Positions 44,051 through 52,431 of a stretch of DNA of 64,000 nt are shown here, piece after piece (the stretch's first letter is position 1; the number at the start of each line of letters is the position of its first letter). The translations under genes were made by a program, and so were the position numbers. Source of the stretch: Singulisphaera acidiphila DSM 18658 (GTDB lineage: Bacteria > Planctomycetota > Planctomycetia > Isosphaerales > Isosphaeraceae). The stretch lies in contig NC_019892.1 of assembly GCF_000242455.2 (NCBI RefSeq), positions 2,108,001 to 2,172,000 on the forward strand, written 5' to 3'. Under the pieces are notes generated by a model. It was given only the letters and a program-made list of their open reading frames with translations. It had not been told where the DNA came from and did not search any database.

Positions 44051-44066
44051 GATTCCACGTGAAACC
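44051..44066 (+). promoter_or_regulatory. parS-like ParB-binding site D
   Basis: GATTCCACGTGAAACC differs from the common core by one base (A for G). It lies 81 bases from site C and is immediately followed by a CCACGTGG palindrome. Confidence 0.6.
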
Positions 44067-44221
44067 ACGTGGTGTCACGGGCCGAGCCATACCCGTTCCA
44101 AACCCATAGTATGGCTGGCCCTGCCGTAATCCCTTCGGGGCCCTCAGAGCGGTTGACCGACGAATTTGAGTACAACCCGTGGCACCCGGCTGTATTGGCT
44201 TGGCCGTTCCGGATCGGCCGA

Positions 44222-44280
44222 TTTCTGGAAGCCCCGAAGGGGCGACCGTCAATAGCCAGGGGCGCAAGCCCCTGGATGTG
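44222..44280. repeat. REP-like hairpin-rich intergenic element
   Basis: GCCCCGAAGGGGC forms a short hairpin with a GAA loop, and CCAGGGGCGCAAGCCCCTGG forms an 8-bp stem with a GCAA tetraloop. The pair, joined by CGACCGTCAATAG, looks like the scattered repetitive elements I recall from planctomycete genomes. Confidence 0.5.
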
Positions 44281-44307
44281 ATTCAAGAAAGAATATACTC
44301 ACAATCT

Positions 44308-44370
44308 CTCCACTCTCTCCGCCGTGGCTGGCGGGCCGCCGGCCCGCCAGCCACGGCGGAGAGAGTGGAG
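44308..44370. repeat. 63-nt perfect palindrome
   Basis: Bases 44308-44338 are the exact reverse complement of 44340-44370, centred on 44339, giving 31-base arms with a single central base. The outer arm begins CTCTCCACTCTCTCCGCCG. It has no T run and lies between convergent genes rpiA and deoC. Confidence 0.85.
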
Positions 44371-44580
44371 CATGGCCTTGAGGAAGCCCCCTGGGCTTAG
44401 AAACAGTCGCCATGCCCCTGGCAAGCGGTCTCGCGCACAGGAAAGGGGCCAACGGCCTGCGCCACTACCGGGCGAGACAAAGGCAGCCGTGCCGCTGACG
44501 CCGGGTGCCACGGGTTCCGTACGTACTCGGAACTCCTGACACCCATTTCCCGGTGAATCCTGACCTTCAGAGACAGGCTC

Positions 44581-45264
44581 TTAGCGAGCCGATCGCGCGG
44601 TGAGCTCGTCGAGGATCTCTGCGGTCTTGCTGGCACCAATCCGATCGCAACCGAGTTTGGCGACTGCGATGGCAGCGTCGAGGTCGCGAATTCCGCCGGC
44701 GGCTTTGAGCTTCACATGCGGAGGAGCGGCCTTCCTCATCAGGATCAGGTCGGAGTGCGAAGCTCCGCCGGTCCCATAGCCTGTCGAGGTCTTCACGTAG
44801 TCGGCGCCCACGTCTCCACAGATTTGACAGAGTCGAATCTTCTGTTCATCCGTGAGATAGCAATTCTCGAAGATCACTTTCAGGATGGCACCACCGTCGT
44901 GCGCCGTCCGGGTGATTGCGTTGAGCTCGGCCTGGACCTGATTCCAGCGGCCCTCGATGGCATGGCCGATGTTGATGACCATGTCGAGTTCAGTTGCCCC
45001 GTCGGCGATCGCCCGCTCGGACTCAAACACTTTCACCGACGTGGTATGCCCGCCATGCGGGAAGCCGATGGTCGTCCCGACCAATACGCCCGAACCCTCG
45101 AGAATCTCGGCGGCGAGAGCCACCGCGTAGGGCTTGATGCAGACGCTGGCCACCTTGTATTTTGCGGCGAGCCGGCAGCCCTCTTCCAGTTCGGCGTCCG
45201 TCAAGGTCGGCCCGAGTAGGGAATGGTCGATCCTCTTGGCGATGGCTTCGTAGGTGAATTCCAT
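44581..45264 (-). CDS. deoC: Deoxyribose-phosphate aldolase
   Basis: A 227-residue class I aldolase that splits 2-deoxyribose-5-phosphate into glyceraldehyde-3-phosphate and acetaldehyde in deoxynucleoside catabolism. The Schiff-base lysine is in DYVKTSTGYG, the second lysine in VKLKAAGGIR, and IGFPHGGHTT and IDHSLLGP are family motifs. The ATG at 45264 is the normal start. It shares a role in pentose phosphate handling with rpiA, which is convergent across the repeat island. Confidence 0.93.
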   Translation of the reverse strand: MEFTYEAIAKRIDHSLLGPTLTDAELEEGCRLAAKYKVASVCIKPYAVALAAEILEGSGVLVGTTIGFPHGGHTTSVKVFESERAIADGATELDMVINIGHAIEGRWNQVQAELNAITRTAHDGGAILKVIFENCYLTDEQKIRLCQICGDVGADYVKTSTGYGTGGASHSDLILMRKAAPPHVKLKAAGGIRDLDAAIAVAKLGCDRIGASKTAEILDELTARSAR

Positions 45265-45356
45265 GATCAACCGGCTCCGGAGCAGGGCAGTGGTGCACCA
45301 CACGTGATCGAGGTTGGGACGGAGAGATTTCAGCGGATGAGTCTGATGCGCGCGAC

Positions 45357-46634
45357 TCAGCGGACCGGAAAGAGCGATCGCCGAGTTTCCTTACTTCTTG
45401 AAGTCCCGGCGATCGGACGCTTCGAGCCAAGGTTCGGGCGGAACATCATCAGCAGGACGAGAGGCAGATAGAGCAGGACCATCGTTCCCCCCTCCTCCAG
45501 ATACCAGAACTGGCTTGCGATCAGCGAGGCCGATGACAAGGCGATCAGTTCTCCCAGATTCTTCTCGGAGGGCCAGAGGGAGGTGACAAGCACCAGTGCC
45601 AGGAAGGCGATCAAAACGGGCAGCCGGTAGCTTGCGTCGATCCCCGACCAGAAGCTCCCATTCAAGGGCGGATCCACCCCGGGCAAGAGGCCGGCCTCGG
45701 CGAGACTTCGGGCCCCCAACGCTCGGGCCCAACGCGCGACTCCGGGAATGAAGGCACCGAGGAGAGCGCAGACCGAGATCACGCCCAGGCTGACCGAGGT
45801 GAATCGGATCCACCCTCTCTGGCGGTAGAAACCTGCCCAGAGCGGCACAAGCCCCAGGCAGGCCGGCATCCACCCCGCTGCTAGACCTATCAGCAACCCC
45901 GCAATGGCCGGTCTCGTGTAAACGGCCAAGGCCGTAACGATGAGCGCAGCGGGGACGACTTGACCGCTATCCACGAGCGCGATTCGGGTATAGGGCGAAA
46001 GTAAGTAGCAGGTGGCGACGGCGAGTCCGGCGATCGGCCGCTCGAAGTGTCGCCAGCCGACGATGATCAGGCCGGCGACCAGGCCGAGGTGGGCCAGGCT
46101 GGCGAGGACCCGTGAGAGGATGACTTGCGGAGGGTTCGGTTTCAGGGCGCTGGGGAGCGGCGCGATCATCAAGACCTGGTTCACGGCCGAATTGGCGTCA
46201 CGCGCTCCGGGAGGGGGCGGGGTATCGCGCCCGCTCGGCGACGCCGGGTTCCGCGCTTCCCCCTCGCCGACAGGCAGGCTGATCGTTTCCGCGACGAGGA
46301 GGGAGAGCATCCCCACCGATAAGCAGGCGAGACCGGCCGCGTTGAGGTTGGGTTCGAGCAGGGGGCGTCGGGTGAGCCCCAGGTCGAGGAAGCAGCGAAC
46401 GAGCCAGGCCGCCGAGCCGAGGAAGAGCCAGACGAAGGCGATCCAGGGTTGTCGATCACCATTCCCGACCAGCCGCATCATGCCGGGTGAGAGCGCGAAG
46501 AGGAGCAGGAGATCGAGGTTCCGCACGCTCCAAATTCGGCTGAATTTGAAGAAGAGCGTGACACAGCCGAACAGCGTCAAAAAGAGCCAGATTTCGGGCC
46601 CGACTCCCAGGTCGAGAACCAGCGAACCGGTCAC
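45357..46634 (-). CDS. Polytopic membrane protein of unknown function
   Basis: A 425-residue protein with roughly ten hydrophobic segments (for example WLFLTLFGCVTLFFKF, LLLLFALSPGMM, AIAGLLIGLAAGWMPACLGLVPLWAG). No enzymatic motif was recognised. The pattern, with the sequence SPYTRIALVDSGQVVPAALIV, loosely resembles GT-C/mannosyltransferase-like or undecaprenyl-linked membrane proteins, but a catalytic acidic loop is not evident. The start is a GTG at 46634. It lies just upstream of deoC on the same strand. Confidence 0.7.
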   Translation of the reverse strand: MTGSLVLDLGVGPEIWLFLTLFGCVTLFFKFSRIWSVRNLDLLLLFALSPGMMRLVGNGDRQPWIAFVWLFLGSAAWLVRCFLDLGLTRRPLLEPNLNAAGLACLSVGMLSLLVAETISLPVGEGEARNPASPSGRDTPPPPGARDANSAVNQVLMIAPLPSALKPNPPQVILSRVLASLAHLGLVAGLIIVGWRHFERPIAGLAVATCYLLSPYTRIALVDSGQVVPAALIVTALAVYTRPAIAGLLIGLAAGWMPACLGLVPLWAGFYRQRGWIRFTSVSLGVISVCALLGAFIPGVARWARALGARSLAEAGLLPGVDPPLNGSFWSGIDASYRLPVLIAFLALVLVTSLWPSEKNLGELIALSSASLIASQFWYLEEGGTMVLLYLPLVLLMMFRPNLGSKRPIAGTSRSKETRRSLFPVR

Positions 46635-46765
46635 GTGATCCTCTCTCCGCGATATTCAGTCAACAAGAAGCGTCGAGGCTGCCCCATGGCGAGCCTCTGA
46701 CGATGGGGATCGTACGCTGGAATCAGGCAAGTCGCAAGTCAGCAGGAAGTCCCGAGAGCCGTGGC

Positions 46766-47491
46766 TCAGTCCGACTCGAAGGGGACTGCCTCTCCGGAGA
46801 GTTGACTGAGCGCGTTCATCGCAGCGCGTTGCTCGGCGTCTTTCTTGTTGCGGCCCCAGGCGGGTGCATAACGTTGACGGCCGATCTGGGCGGAAATCTT
46901 GAAGCACTTCGAGTGATCGGGGCCCTTCTCGTCGAGCAGGAGGTAGGTCGGCGTTTCGCCGAACTGGCGTTGGGCAACCTGTTGGAGGTTGCTCTTGTAG
47001 TTGATGCCCCCTTGACCGTCGACGGTCGCGTCAATCTCGGCTTCGATGTGCCGGACGATAAAACGCTTCGCGGCTTCCATGCCGCCATCGAGATAGATGG
47101 CGCCGATCAAACTCTCGAACACGTCGGCCAAGGCGGAGGAGGGGGTCTCTTCCTGCCCGCCCATACCTTTGCCGAGCACGAGAAAGTCTTCGAGCGCGAG
47201 TTTCTGAGAGATCTTCGCGCAAGTGCGTCGCGACACGACGACCGACTTGATGCGCGTCAGTTCCCCTTCGAGATACTCGGGGAATTTGAGGAAGAGCTGT
47301 TCACAGACGATCGCCCCTAGGATGGCATCGCCGAGGAACTCAAGCCGCTCGTTTGACACCAGCCGGTGGTCGGCTCCCGACGCGTGCGTCAGGGCCTCAC
47401 GGAGATAGGTGGGATCTTTGAACGAGTAGTTGAGCACGTCCTGGCAGTGCTCGAGTTGCGTTGCTTCATCTCGTTCAGTCGAATCGGGCAT
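46766..47491 (-). CDS. rnc: Ribonuclease III
   Basis: A 241-residue endonuclease that cuts double-stranded RNA, with roles in rRNA and mRNA processing. The signature NERLEFLGDAILG (catalytic Glu and Asp) lies near residue 47, the second acidic site is in ALADVFESLIGAIYLDGG, and a C-terminal double-stranded RNA-binding domain (about residues 165-235) follows. The ATG at 47491 gives the normal length. It is divergent from the EF-P-like gene. Confidence 0.95.
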   Translation of the reverse strand: MPDSTERDEATQLEHCQDVLNYSFKDPTYLREALTHASGADHRLVSNERLEFLGDAILGAIVCEQLFLKFPEYLEGELTRIKSVVVSRRTCAKISQKLALEDFLVLGKGMGGQEETPSSALADVFESLIGAIYLDGGMEAAKRFIVRHIEAEIDATVDGQGGINYKSNLQQVAQRQFGETPTYLLLDEKGPDHSKCFKISAQIGRQRYAPAWGRNKKDAEQRAAMNALSQLSGEAVPFESD

Positions 47492-47757
47492 AGCCGCACC
47501 AACTTGGCGCTTATAGAGTTGCGTTTCAGAAAGCTAAGCTATCTCTGGCTGGGCTTCATGTCAACTACGTGGTCGGCGAGCCGACTCGCTCGCCGGGGTC
47601 CGTGAACGCGCGAGCCGGCCTCGCGCGTTCGGTTGGCTTTGACCGTCGTGAGCGACTCTCGTATGATTGAGATGCCTGCCAGGTTCAATCATGAGTTCTG
47701 CAATTTTTTTTCACCGAGCCCGTGTCGCCTCGCGATAGGGCTGGAGGATCGGCCGCC

Positions 47758-48327
47758 GTGGTTCCCGCCAAAGACTTCAAGCGACGGATGGTGGTCGAGA
47801 TCGACGGCTCGCCTCACATGATCGAGCAGATCCACGTTCAGACACCCTCGGCGAGGGGTGCGGCCACGCTCTACAAGATCAAGGCACGCAACCTCAAGAC
47901 GAAGTCGCGTGTCGAGAAGGCCTACCGTGGGACCGACGCCCTCAACGAGTCCAGCTTCGAGCGCCGCCCGGTTCAGTTCCTCTACCGTGACCCTGACGGT
48001 TGCCACTTCATGGACTCGGCGGACTTCAATCAGTTCTCGTTCACGACCGACGACCTTCGCGATCAGCTTCCATACATGACCGAGAACATGGAAGGGGTCG
48101 AGGCCCTCGTCGTCGATGACGAGGTGATCGCGGTCGAACTGCCCGATACCGTTGACTTGTTGATCGTCGAGACCGCCCCGGGCGTCCGAGGAAACTCGGC
48201 CACGGGACGAACGAAACCCGCCACGCTCGCCACCGGTCACGTCATCCAGGTGCCGGAGCACCTTGAGCAAGGAGTCACCGTGCGCGTCGATACGCGGACC
48301 GGTGAGTACCTTGGCCGGGCGAACTAG
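47758..48327 (+). CDS. yeiP: Elongation factor P-like protein EfpL (YeiP)
   Basis: A 189-residue three-domain EF-P paralogue. The loop that carries the modified lysine in EF-P here reads TPSARGAATLYK, the YeiP/EfpL form with Arg instead of Lys, and the C-terminus EYLGRAN also matches YeiP. It should enter stalled ribosomes and ease the synthesis of difficult sequences such as polyproline. No EF-P modification genes are near. The GTG at 47758 is preceded by GGAGG at 47743-47747. The name yeiP refers to the E. coli form; efpL is the newer one. Confidence 0.9.
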   Translation: MVPAKDFKRRMVVEIDGSPHMIEQIHVQTPSARGAATLYKIKARNLKTKSRVEKAYRGTDALNESSFERRPVQFLYRDPDGCHFMDSADFNQFSFTTDDLRDQLPYMTENMEGVEALVVDDEVIAVELPDTVDLLIVETAPGVRGNSATGRTKPATLATGHVIQVPEHLEQGVTVRVDTRTGEYLGRAN

Positions 48328-48359
48328 CGACGTCTCGCAAGTTATTTTCGATTCGGAGG

Positions 48360-48402
48360 TGAGCTCCTCGTCTTTCGGATTTGTGTGAAGACGGGGAGCT
48401 CA
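48360..48402. terminator. Bidirectional terminator-like hairpin
   Basis: TGAGCTCCTCGTCTT (48360-48374) pairs with AAGACGGGGAGCTCA (48388-48402) over 15 bases with one G-T pair and an 11-nt loop. It sits between the converging efpL and Ada/MGMT genes. No strong T run follows on either side. Confidence 0.55.
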
Positions 48403-48450
48403 TACACTCCGCTCGCTTTTCAGAAGATGCCCACAAGGGCTGGTTGCTAC

Positions 48451-49236
48451 TTATTCGCGTTCCAGATCGAGCAGGGCCTGTTTCCTCTCGAGTCCCCACC
48501 CATAGCCACCGAGTGAGCCCCCCGACGCGACGACTCGGTGGCAGGGGACGAGTAGCGAGACCGGGTTGATGCCACAGGCCGCCCCGACCGCTCGCGCTGC
48601 CCGAGGATGACCGATCGCTTCCGCTACCTCACCGTAGGTTCGAGTTTCCCCCCTCGGAATGTTGCGGAGCGATTCCCAGACACGTCTCTGGAACGGTGTT
48701 CCGCTTGTCATGTCGATTGGCAGGTCGCGGCAGTCGTCCTTGCCATAGAGGAAGTCTGTCACGCGAGGGAGCAGGGCGGCGACTGTCGCCTGATCCTCGA
48801 CGAGTTCGGCGCCGGGGTAATGGCGGTGTAGCCGCCCCAGCGCGTGGAGTGCGCTCCCGTCGAGAAGCACGAACAGACCGCAGATTCCCTGTTCCGAGAC
48901 CCCCACCAGAATTGGCCCCAGCGGCGACGTACCGGTTCCATGGCGAATGGTCCCGACCGCAGATCTCGCGCTGGATCGTCCGCCACTGTGCTTCATGGAA
49001 CGATTTCCTCCCTCCTCGGGTCGGCATTGCTTGCACGGTCGGAAGCCGGCACTCTGAGCGATCGAGGCATTCAGGAAGGGAATGCAATTCTCTGCCCGAG
49101 GAGCCCGACCGGGTCGGCAGAGGGGACGGCAGTAGATCCGGGTCGTCCTTACGCCGACCACGGGACCCGAGTCGGTGACTTGATCCAAAGTCACTTCCGC
49201 CGATCGTCGGGACGGTGCTGCAATGTGACTGTTCAT
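48451..49236 (-). CDS. Ada N-domain fused to O6-alkylguanine-DNA alkyltransferase
   Basis: A 261-residue fusion. Residues about 15-75 form an Ada zinc-binding methyl-phosphotriester acceptor domain: GVRTTRIYCRPLC with C36 and C40, then CKQC with C68 and C71, the spacing of E. coli Ada. Residues about 105-261 are an MGMT/Ogt domain with the acceptor PCHRV (C232), FQRRVWESLRNIPRGETRTYGEVA and GGYGWGLERK. The AraC-type DNA-binding part that separates the two in Ada is missing, so the protein may repair both lesions without acting as a regulator. The ATG at 49236 is preferred to a TTG at 49272. Confidence 0.85.
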   Translation of the reverse strand: MNSHIAAPSRRSAEVTLDQVTDSGPVVGVRTTRIYCRPLCRPGRAPRAENCIPFLNASIAQSAGFRPCKQCRPEEGGNRSMKHSGGRSSARSAVGTIRHGTGTSPLGPILVGVSEQGICGLFVLLDGSALHALGRLHRHYPGAELVEDQATVAALLPRVTDFLYGKDDCRDLPIDMTSGTPFQRRVWESLRNIPRGETRTYGEVAEAIGHPRAARAVGAACGINPVSLLVPCHRVVASGGSLGGYGWGLERKQALLDLERE

Positions 49237-49318
49237 CCTGCCAGGATGCGCGCGCACCAGAAGATGAGTCAACCCTCGATTCCGAGGTGATGGAGCGGAG
49301 CAGGGGGCCGACGGTTGC

Positions 49319-52069
49319 TCAATCGCTCACGTGAACGAACTGTCCGACGGAGCCCACAGTCGCGCGTTGTGTAGGGTCCAGGGGCCGTGGCCATCGGACC
49401 CGGCTCAGGAGCCAGTGGCCGCACGGGACCAAGATCGGTCGTACGAGCACGGCGTCAAGCGTGATCCCCACGACCAGCGCGAAGCCGAGCTGGCGAAGGG
49501 AACCGAGCGGGCTGCTCAAGAACGATGCGAAACTGCACGCGGTGATCGCCGCCGCTGAGGAGATCAGACCCCCTGTTTTCGCGATGGCTTGAATGATGCC
49601 CGCGCGGAGCCCGAGGCGACGCGACTCTTCACGGACCCGATCCATCAGGAAAACGTTGTAATCCACCCCAACGGCGACCAATAGCACGAACAGAAAATAG
49701 GGCACCTTCCAGTCGAGGCCCTCTGCGCCGAGCAGCGAGACGAACACGAGGTGAGTCGCCCCGAGCGCGAACATGTAGGTCAAGATCATCGTGGCGACCA
49801 GGTTGAGGCAGGCGAGCGGGTCGCGGAGAGCCACGAGTAAGACGAGGAAGACCCCGATCGGCACGACGAACCAGCTCTGGATCTGGTCGGACCGGGTCAG
49901 GGCGCGGATGTCGGCCGATTCGGCGTTGGCTCCGCCGATGGTGGCCTTCACCTTCATTCCGTCGACTTCGCTGAGATAGTCGTTGAGGCGCTGGCGAAGC
50001 GACTGGACCTGGTCCATCGCCCCAGCCGAGAAGACGCGGTCGGCCTGGACCAAGTCGATCCGGGCGCGGTGGCCGCTCTTGGTGATGTAAGCGGCGAGGC
50101 TCTTGCCCAGGTCGGGGTTGTCGCGCAAGGTCTGGGCGTCGATCAGAAGGCGATCGAGCGCGCGGCGTCCGACCGGATTAGCCAGGATCGAAGAGACCTC
50201 ACGATGGGCCCGTTCTGCACCTTCCTCGATCTGAGCCGCCCCATCAGCGGCTCGGCTGAGGTCACGGAGCATCGACTGGCGCGGTGGCTCCGGCTTCGGT
50301 GTGCCTGCCGGTGACGGGGGAGTCCGCACCGGGTCGGCCGCCGGCTTCAGGGCTGACCACGAACTTGAGCCGACGAAGGCGGCCGAGGCCTGCCGGAACC
50401 CTTGCGCCAACAGATTGCCCGCGTTCGAGGGAGCGGGGTTGACCCCTCCCAACGACGATGCGGTCGAGGCCTCATTCATCAGCTTCAAACCGGTCTTCTG
50501 TTCCAACCAGAGGGCCGCGCGAATCTTCGCCGCACCTTCGATCAGCCCTTTTCGGAGCTCACCCGCTCCTGAAGCCATGCGCACGAATCCTTCGTTGACC
50601 TCGCCAAGCCGCGAGGCCAGACGCGCCCGCGCCAAGGTTTCGGTTCGCCCCAACGGCTGAGTCGCCGACCGTACTTCGACGAGCCTGCGTTGGAGGGTGA
50701 GAAAGCGGCTGACATCATCGATCAACGCCAGGCCTTCCGAGCTCCTGAAATCGGCGTCGGACTCGAGCACGACGGTGAGCGGGGCCATCATCCCCGGCTC
50801 GAATTTCTCGGCGATCAAGCGCAGGCACTGGGCGGACCGGGTCTCCCTGGGAAGTTCGGTCATGAGGTCCTGAACGAAATCGGCGCGAAGGCTCAAGAGC
50901 GCCAGGGGAGCCATGAAGAGGAGGGCCAGGCTCCAACTCAGCAGCGGACGCGACAGCGCCATCCGCCCCAGCTTTTCCCAGATTCCCGAGGCCGGTGCCG
51001 TGAGCCCGCGAAATGAGCGGGGGCGAAGGCCGGCCAGTAAGACGAGCAGGGCAGGGGTCAAGGTCAGGGTTGCCATCAGAGTCAGGACGAGCCCGATCGC
51101 AACGCTCGGCCCGGTGCTCGAGAACAGCTTGAAGTGAGTCGTCCCCATCAGCGAGAGGCCCACGATCACCGTCCCCGCGCTGGTCAACAACGCGAGGGAT
51201 GATCGCTCAAGCGTCGCCTGCATCGCGCCTGCCGGGTTATCGGGATTGAAATGCTCGCCGAATCGCCACGAGACGAAGAGGCAGAAGTCGGTGCCGGTCC
51301 CGAACAAGATCGCCACCAGGAAGAGTTCGACCAGCGGGGAAATCTCCCAACCGAGCTGAGTCATCCAGGCGAGGATCCCTCGCGTGATCACCAGGCTGAG
51401 TCCGATTGTCGCCAGGGGAACCAGGGCCAGCCAAACGGATCGGTATACGGCCAGCAAGACGGCGAAGAGCAGGAAGACGGTGACCAGGGCCGCGCGGTCG
51501 AGCGAGGTCTGAACGCTGGCCATGTAGTCGCGTCCCAGAACCGCGTCTCCGCTCCAGAGGATCTCCAGACCCGACGGTGCGGAAAGGGTGGGGCCAACTG
51601 CGGTCGTTTGGAGCCAGGCAACGGCCTCCTGAGTGACCGGGGCTACGAACGCGGATCTCATGGGAACCGCCACGAGCTCGAGCGACCTGTCCCGACTCAG
51701 GAGGCGATCGGCGACCTCGGGTTGAGAGTCGGGCCCGAGGACCCGGAGAATCTCGTTCGGGCGCGTTGGGGCCGCGAACTGCTTGGCCATCTGGCTCGCG
51801 TATTCGCGGTCGGATTCGGTGAGGCCTCCAGGGCGGTGGAAACCGACAACCGCCATCGACTCATAGCCTTGGTCGGGCCAGACCTTCGCAACGACCTGGG
51901 CCACCTTCAAGCTTTCCGAATCGCGACCCAGCAGCTTCGCTTGCCCCTCGGCGGCCAACTGAGTCAGGTTCGGTGCAAAGAGGCCGACGGCGATTGCCAC
52001 CACGAACCAACCGCTGACTACCCATCCAGGACGCCGGCATGCCAGTCTTCGCCAGAAATCCAGGTTCAT
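49319..52069 (-). CDS. MMPL family RND transporter
   Basis: A 916-residue polytopic exporter. It has the two-lobe RND layout: an N-terminal helix, a large periplasmic loop with a coiled part, then a block of helices (LVTVFLLFAVLLAVYRSVWLALVPL) with a DFCLFVSWRF motif, a second periplasmic loop with Pro-rich and helical stretches, and a second helix block (YFLFVLLVAVGVDYNVFLMDRVREE). GVDYNVFL and GTGTDFCLF are the MMPL proton-relay type motifs. It would export lipids or small molecules. The ATG at 52069 fits. It lies 362 bases after the protease gene of the next operon. Confidence 0.88.
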   Translation of the reverse strand: MNLDFWRRLACRRPGWVVSGWFVVAIAVGLFAPNLTQLAAEGQAKLLGRDSESLKVAQVVAKVWPDQGYESMAVVGFHRPGGLTESDREYASQMAKQFAAPTRPNEILRVLGPDSQPEVADRLLSRDRSLELVAVPMRSAFVAPVTQEAVAWLQTTAVGPTLSAPSGLEILWSGDAVLGRDYMASVQTSLDRAALVTVFLLFAVLLAVYRSVWLALVPLATIGLSLVITRGILAWMTQLGWEISPLVELFLVAILFGTGTDFCLFVSWRFGEHFNPDNPAGAMQATLERSSLALLTSAGTVIVGLSLMGTTHFKLFSSTGPSVAIGLVLTLMATLTLTPALLVLLAGLRPRSFRGLTAPASGIWEKLGRMALSRPLLSWSLALLFMAPLALLSLRADFVQDLMTELPRETRSAQCLRLIAEKFEPGMMAPLTVVLESDADFRSSEGLALIDDVSRFLTLQRRLVEVRSATQPLGRTETLARARLASRLGEVNEGFVRMASGAGELRKGLIEGAAKIRAALWLEQKTGLKLMNEASTASSLGGVNPAPSNAGNLLAQGFRQASAAFVGSSSWSALKPAADPVRTPPSPAGTPKPEPPRQSMLRDLSRAADGAAQIEEGAERAHREVSSILANPVGRRALDRLLIDAQTLRDNPDLGKSLAAYITKSGHRARIDLVQADRVFSAGAMDQVQSLRQRLNDYLSEVDGMKVKATIGGANAESADIRALTRSDQIQSWFVVPIGVFLVLLVALRDPLACLNLVATMILTYMFALGATHLVFVSLLGAEGLDWKVPYFLFVLLVAVGVDYNVFLMDRVREESRRLGLRAGIIQAIAKTGGLISSAAAITACSFASFLSSPLGSLRQLGFALVVGITLDAVLVRPILVPCGHWLLSRVRWPRPLDPTQRATVGSVGQFVHVSD

Positions 52070-52431
52070 TCACCAAGGCTCCAATTTAGAGACTGCTCCC
52101 ATCCCTATCATTTTTTTGGAAAGTTGAGGGACACCCGAGAAACATGCAAACGTGGTCGAGGAGAGAGCAAGATCGGCGGGGGGATCTATCGGTGCTGGAT
52201 GATTCCAGCCGGAGATCGAGAGTCGGTAGGGAAAGCAATCGTTCGAGGGCCGAGAGTCGCAAGGCATCCCAACAAGCAGCCCGATCATGGCAAGCCTCGG
52301 CGAATGCTGCAAGCTGCACTTTCACCAATTCGTGGCCGAACCGACGCCGGGACCCATTCGTGGACTTGAATTCCTCACCTAACCTATTGATCCACAAACG
52401 TTCGCGTCGAGTGCACCATCGCGCCCAACTT
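52070..52431. other. Intergenic region between MMPL and M48 genes
   Basis: I see no convincing gene, RNA or repeat in these 362 bases. They must hold the MMPL promoter. Confidence 0.4.

Larger units (their letters stand above)
44174..44516. repeat. 343-bp segment bounded by 17-bp inverted repeats
   Basis: AACCCGTGGCACCCGGC at 44174-44190 occurs as its exact reverse complement at 44500-44516. The outer flanks GAGTAC (44168) and GTACTC (44523) are also complementary. The two arms bracket the 63-nt palindrome almost symmetrically. No transposase is inside. It may be a MITE-like or structured intergenic element. Confidence 0.55.
43860..44580. other. Intergenic repeat island between rpiA and deoC
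   Basis: This 721-base stretch has no convincing gene. It holds two parS-like sites, a hairpin-rich repeat (about 44222-44280), a 63-nt perfect palindrome (44308-44370) and a 17-base inverted repeat (44174-44190 with 44500-44516) that brackets the latter two. Short frames across it are low-complexity by-products. Confidence 0.6.

Noticed and set aside
44069..44639. Several short frames in the repeat island containing an NPWHPA peptide
   Set aside because: The peptide is encoded by the inverted repeat AACCCGTGGCACCCGGC in both arms, so it is a repeat artefact.
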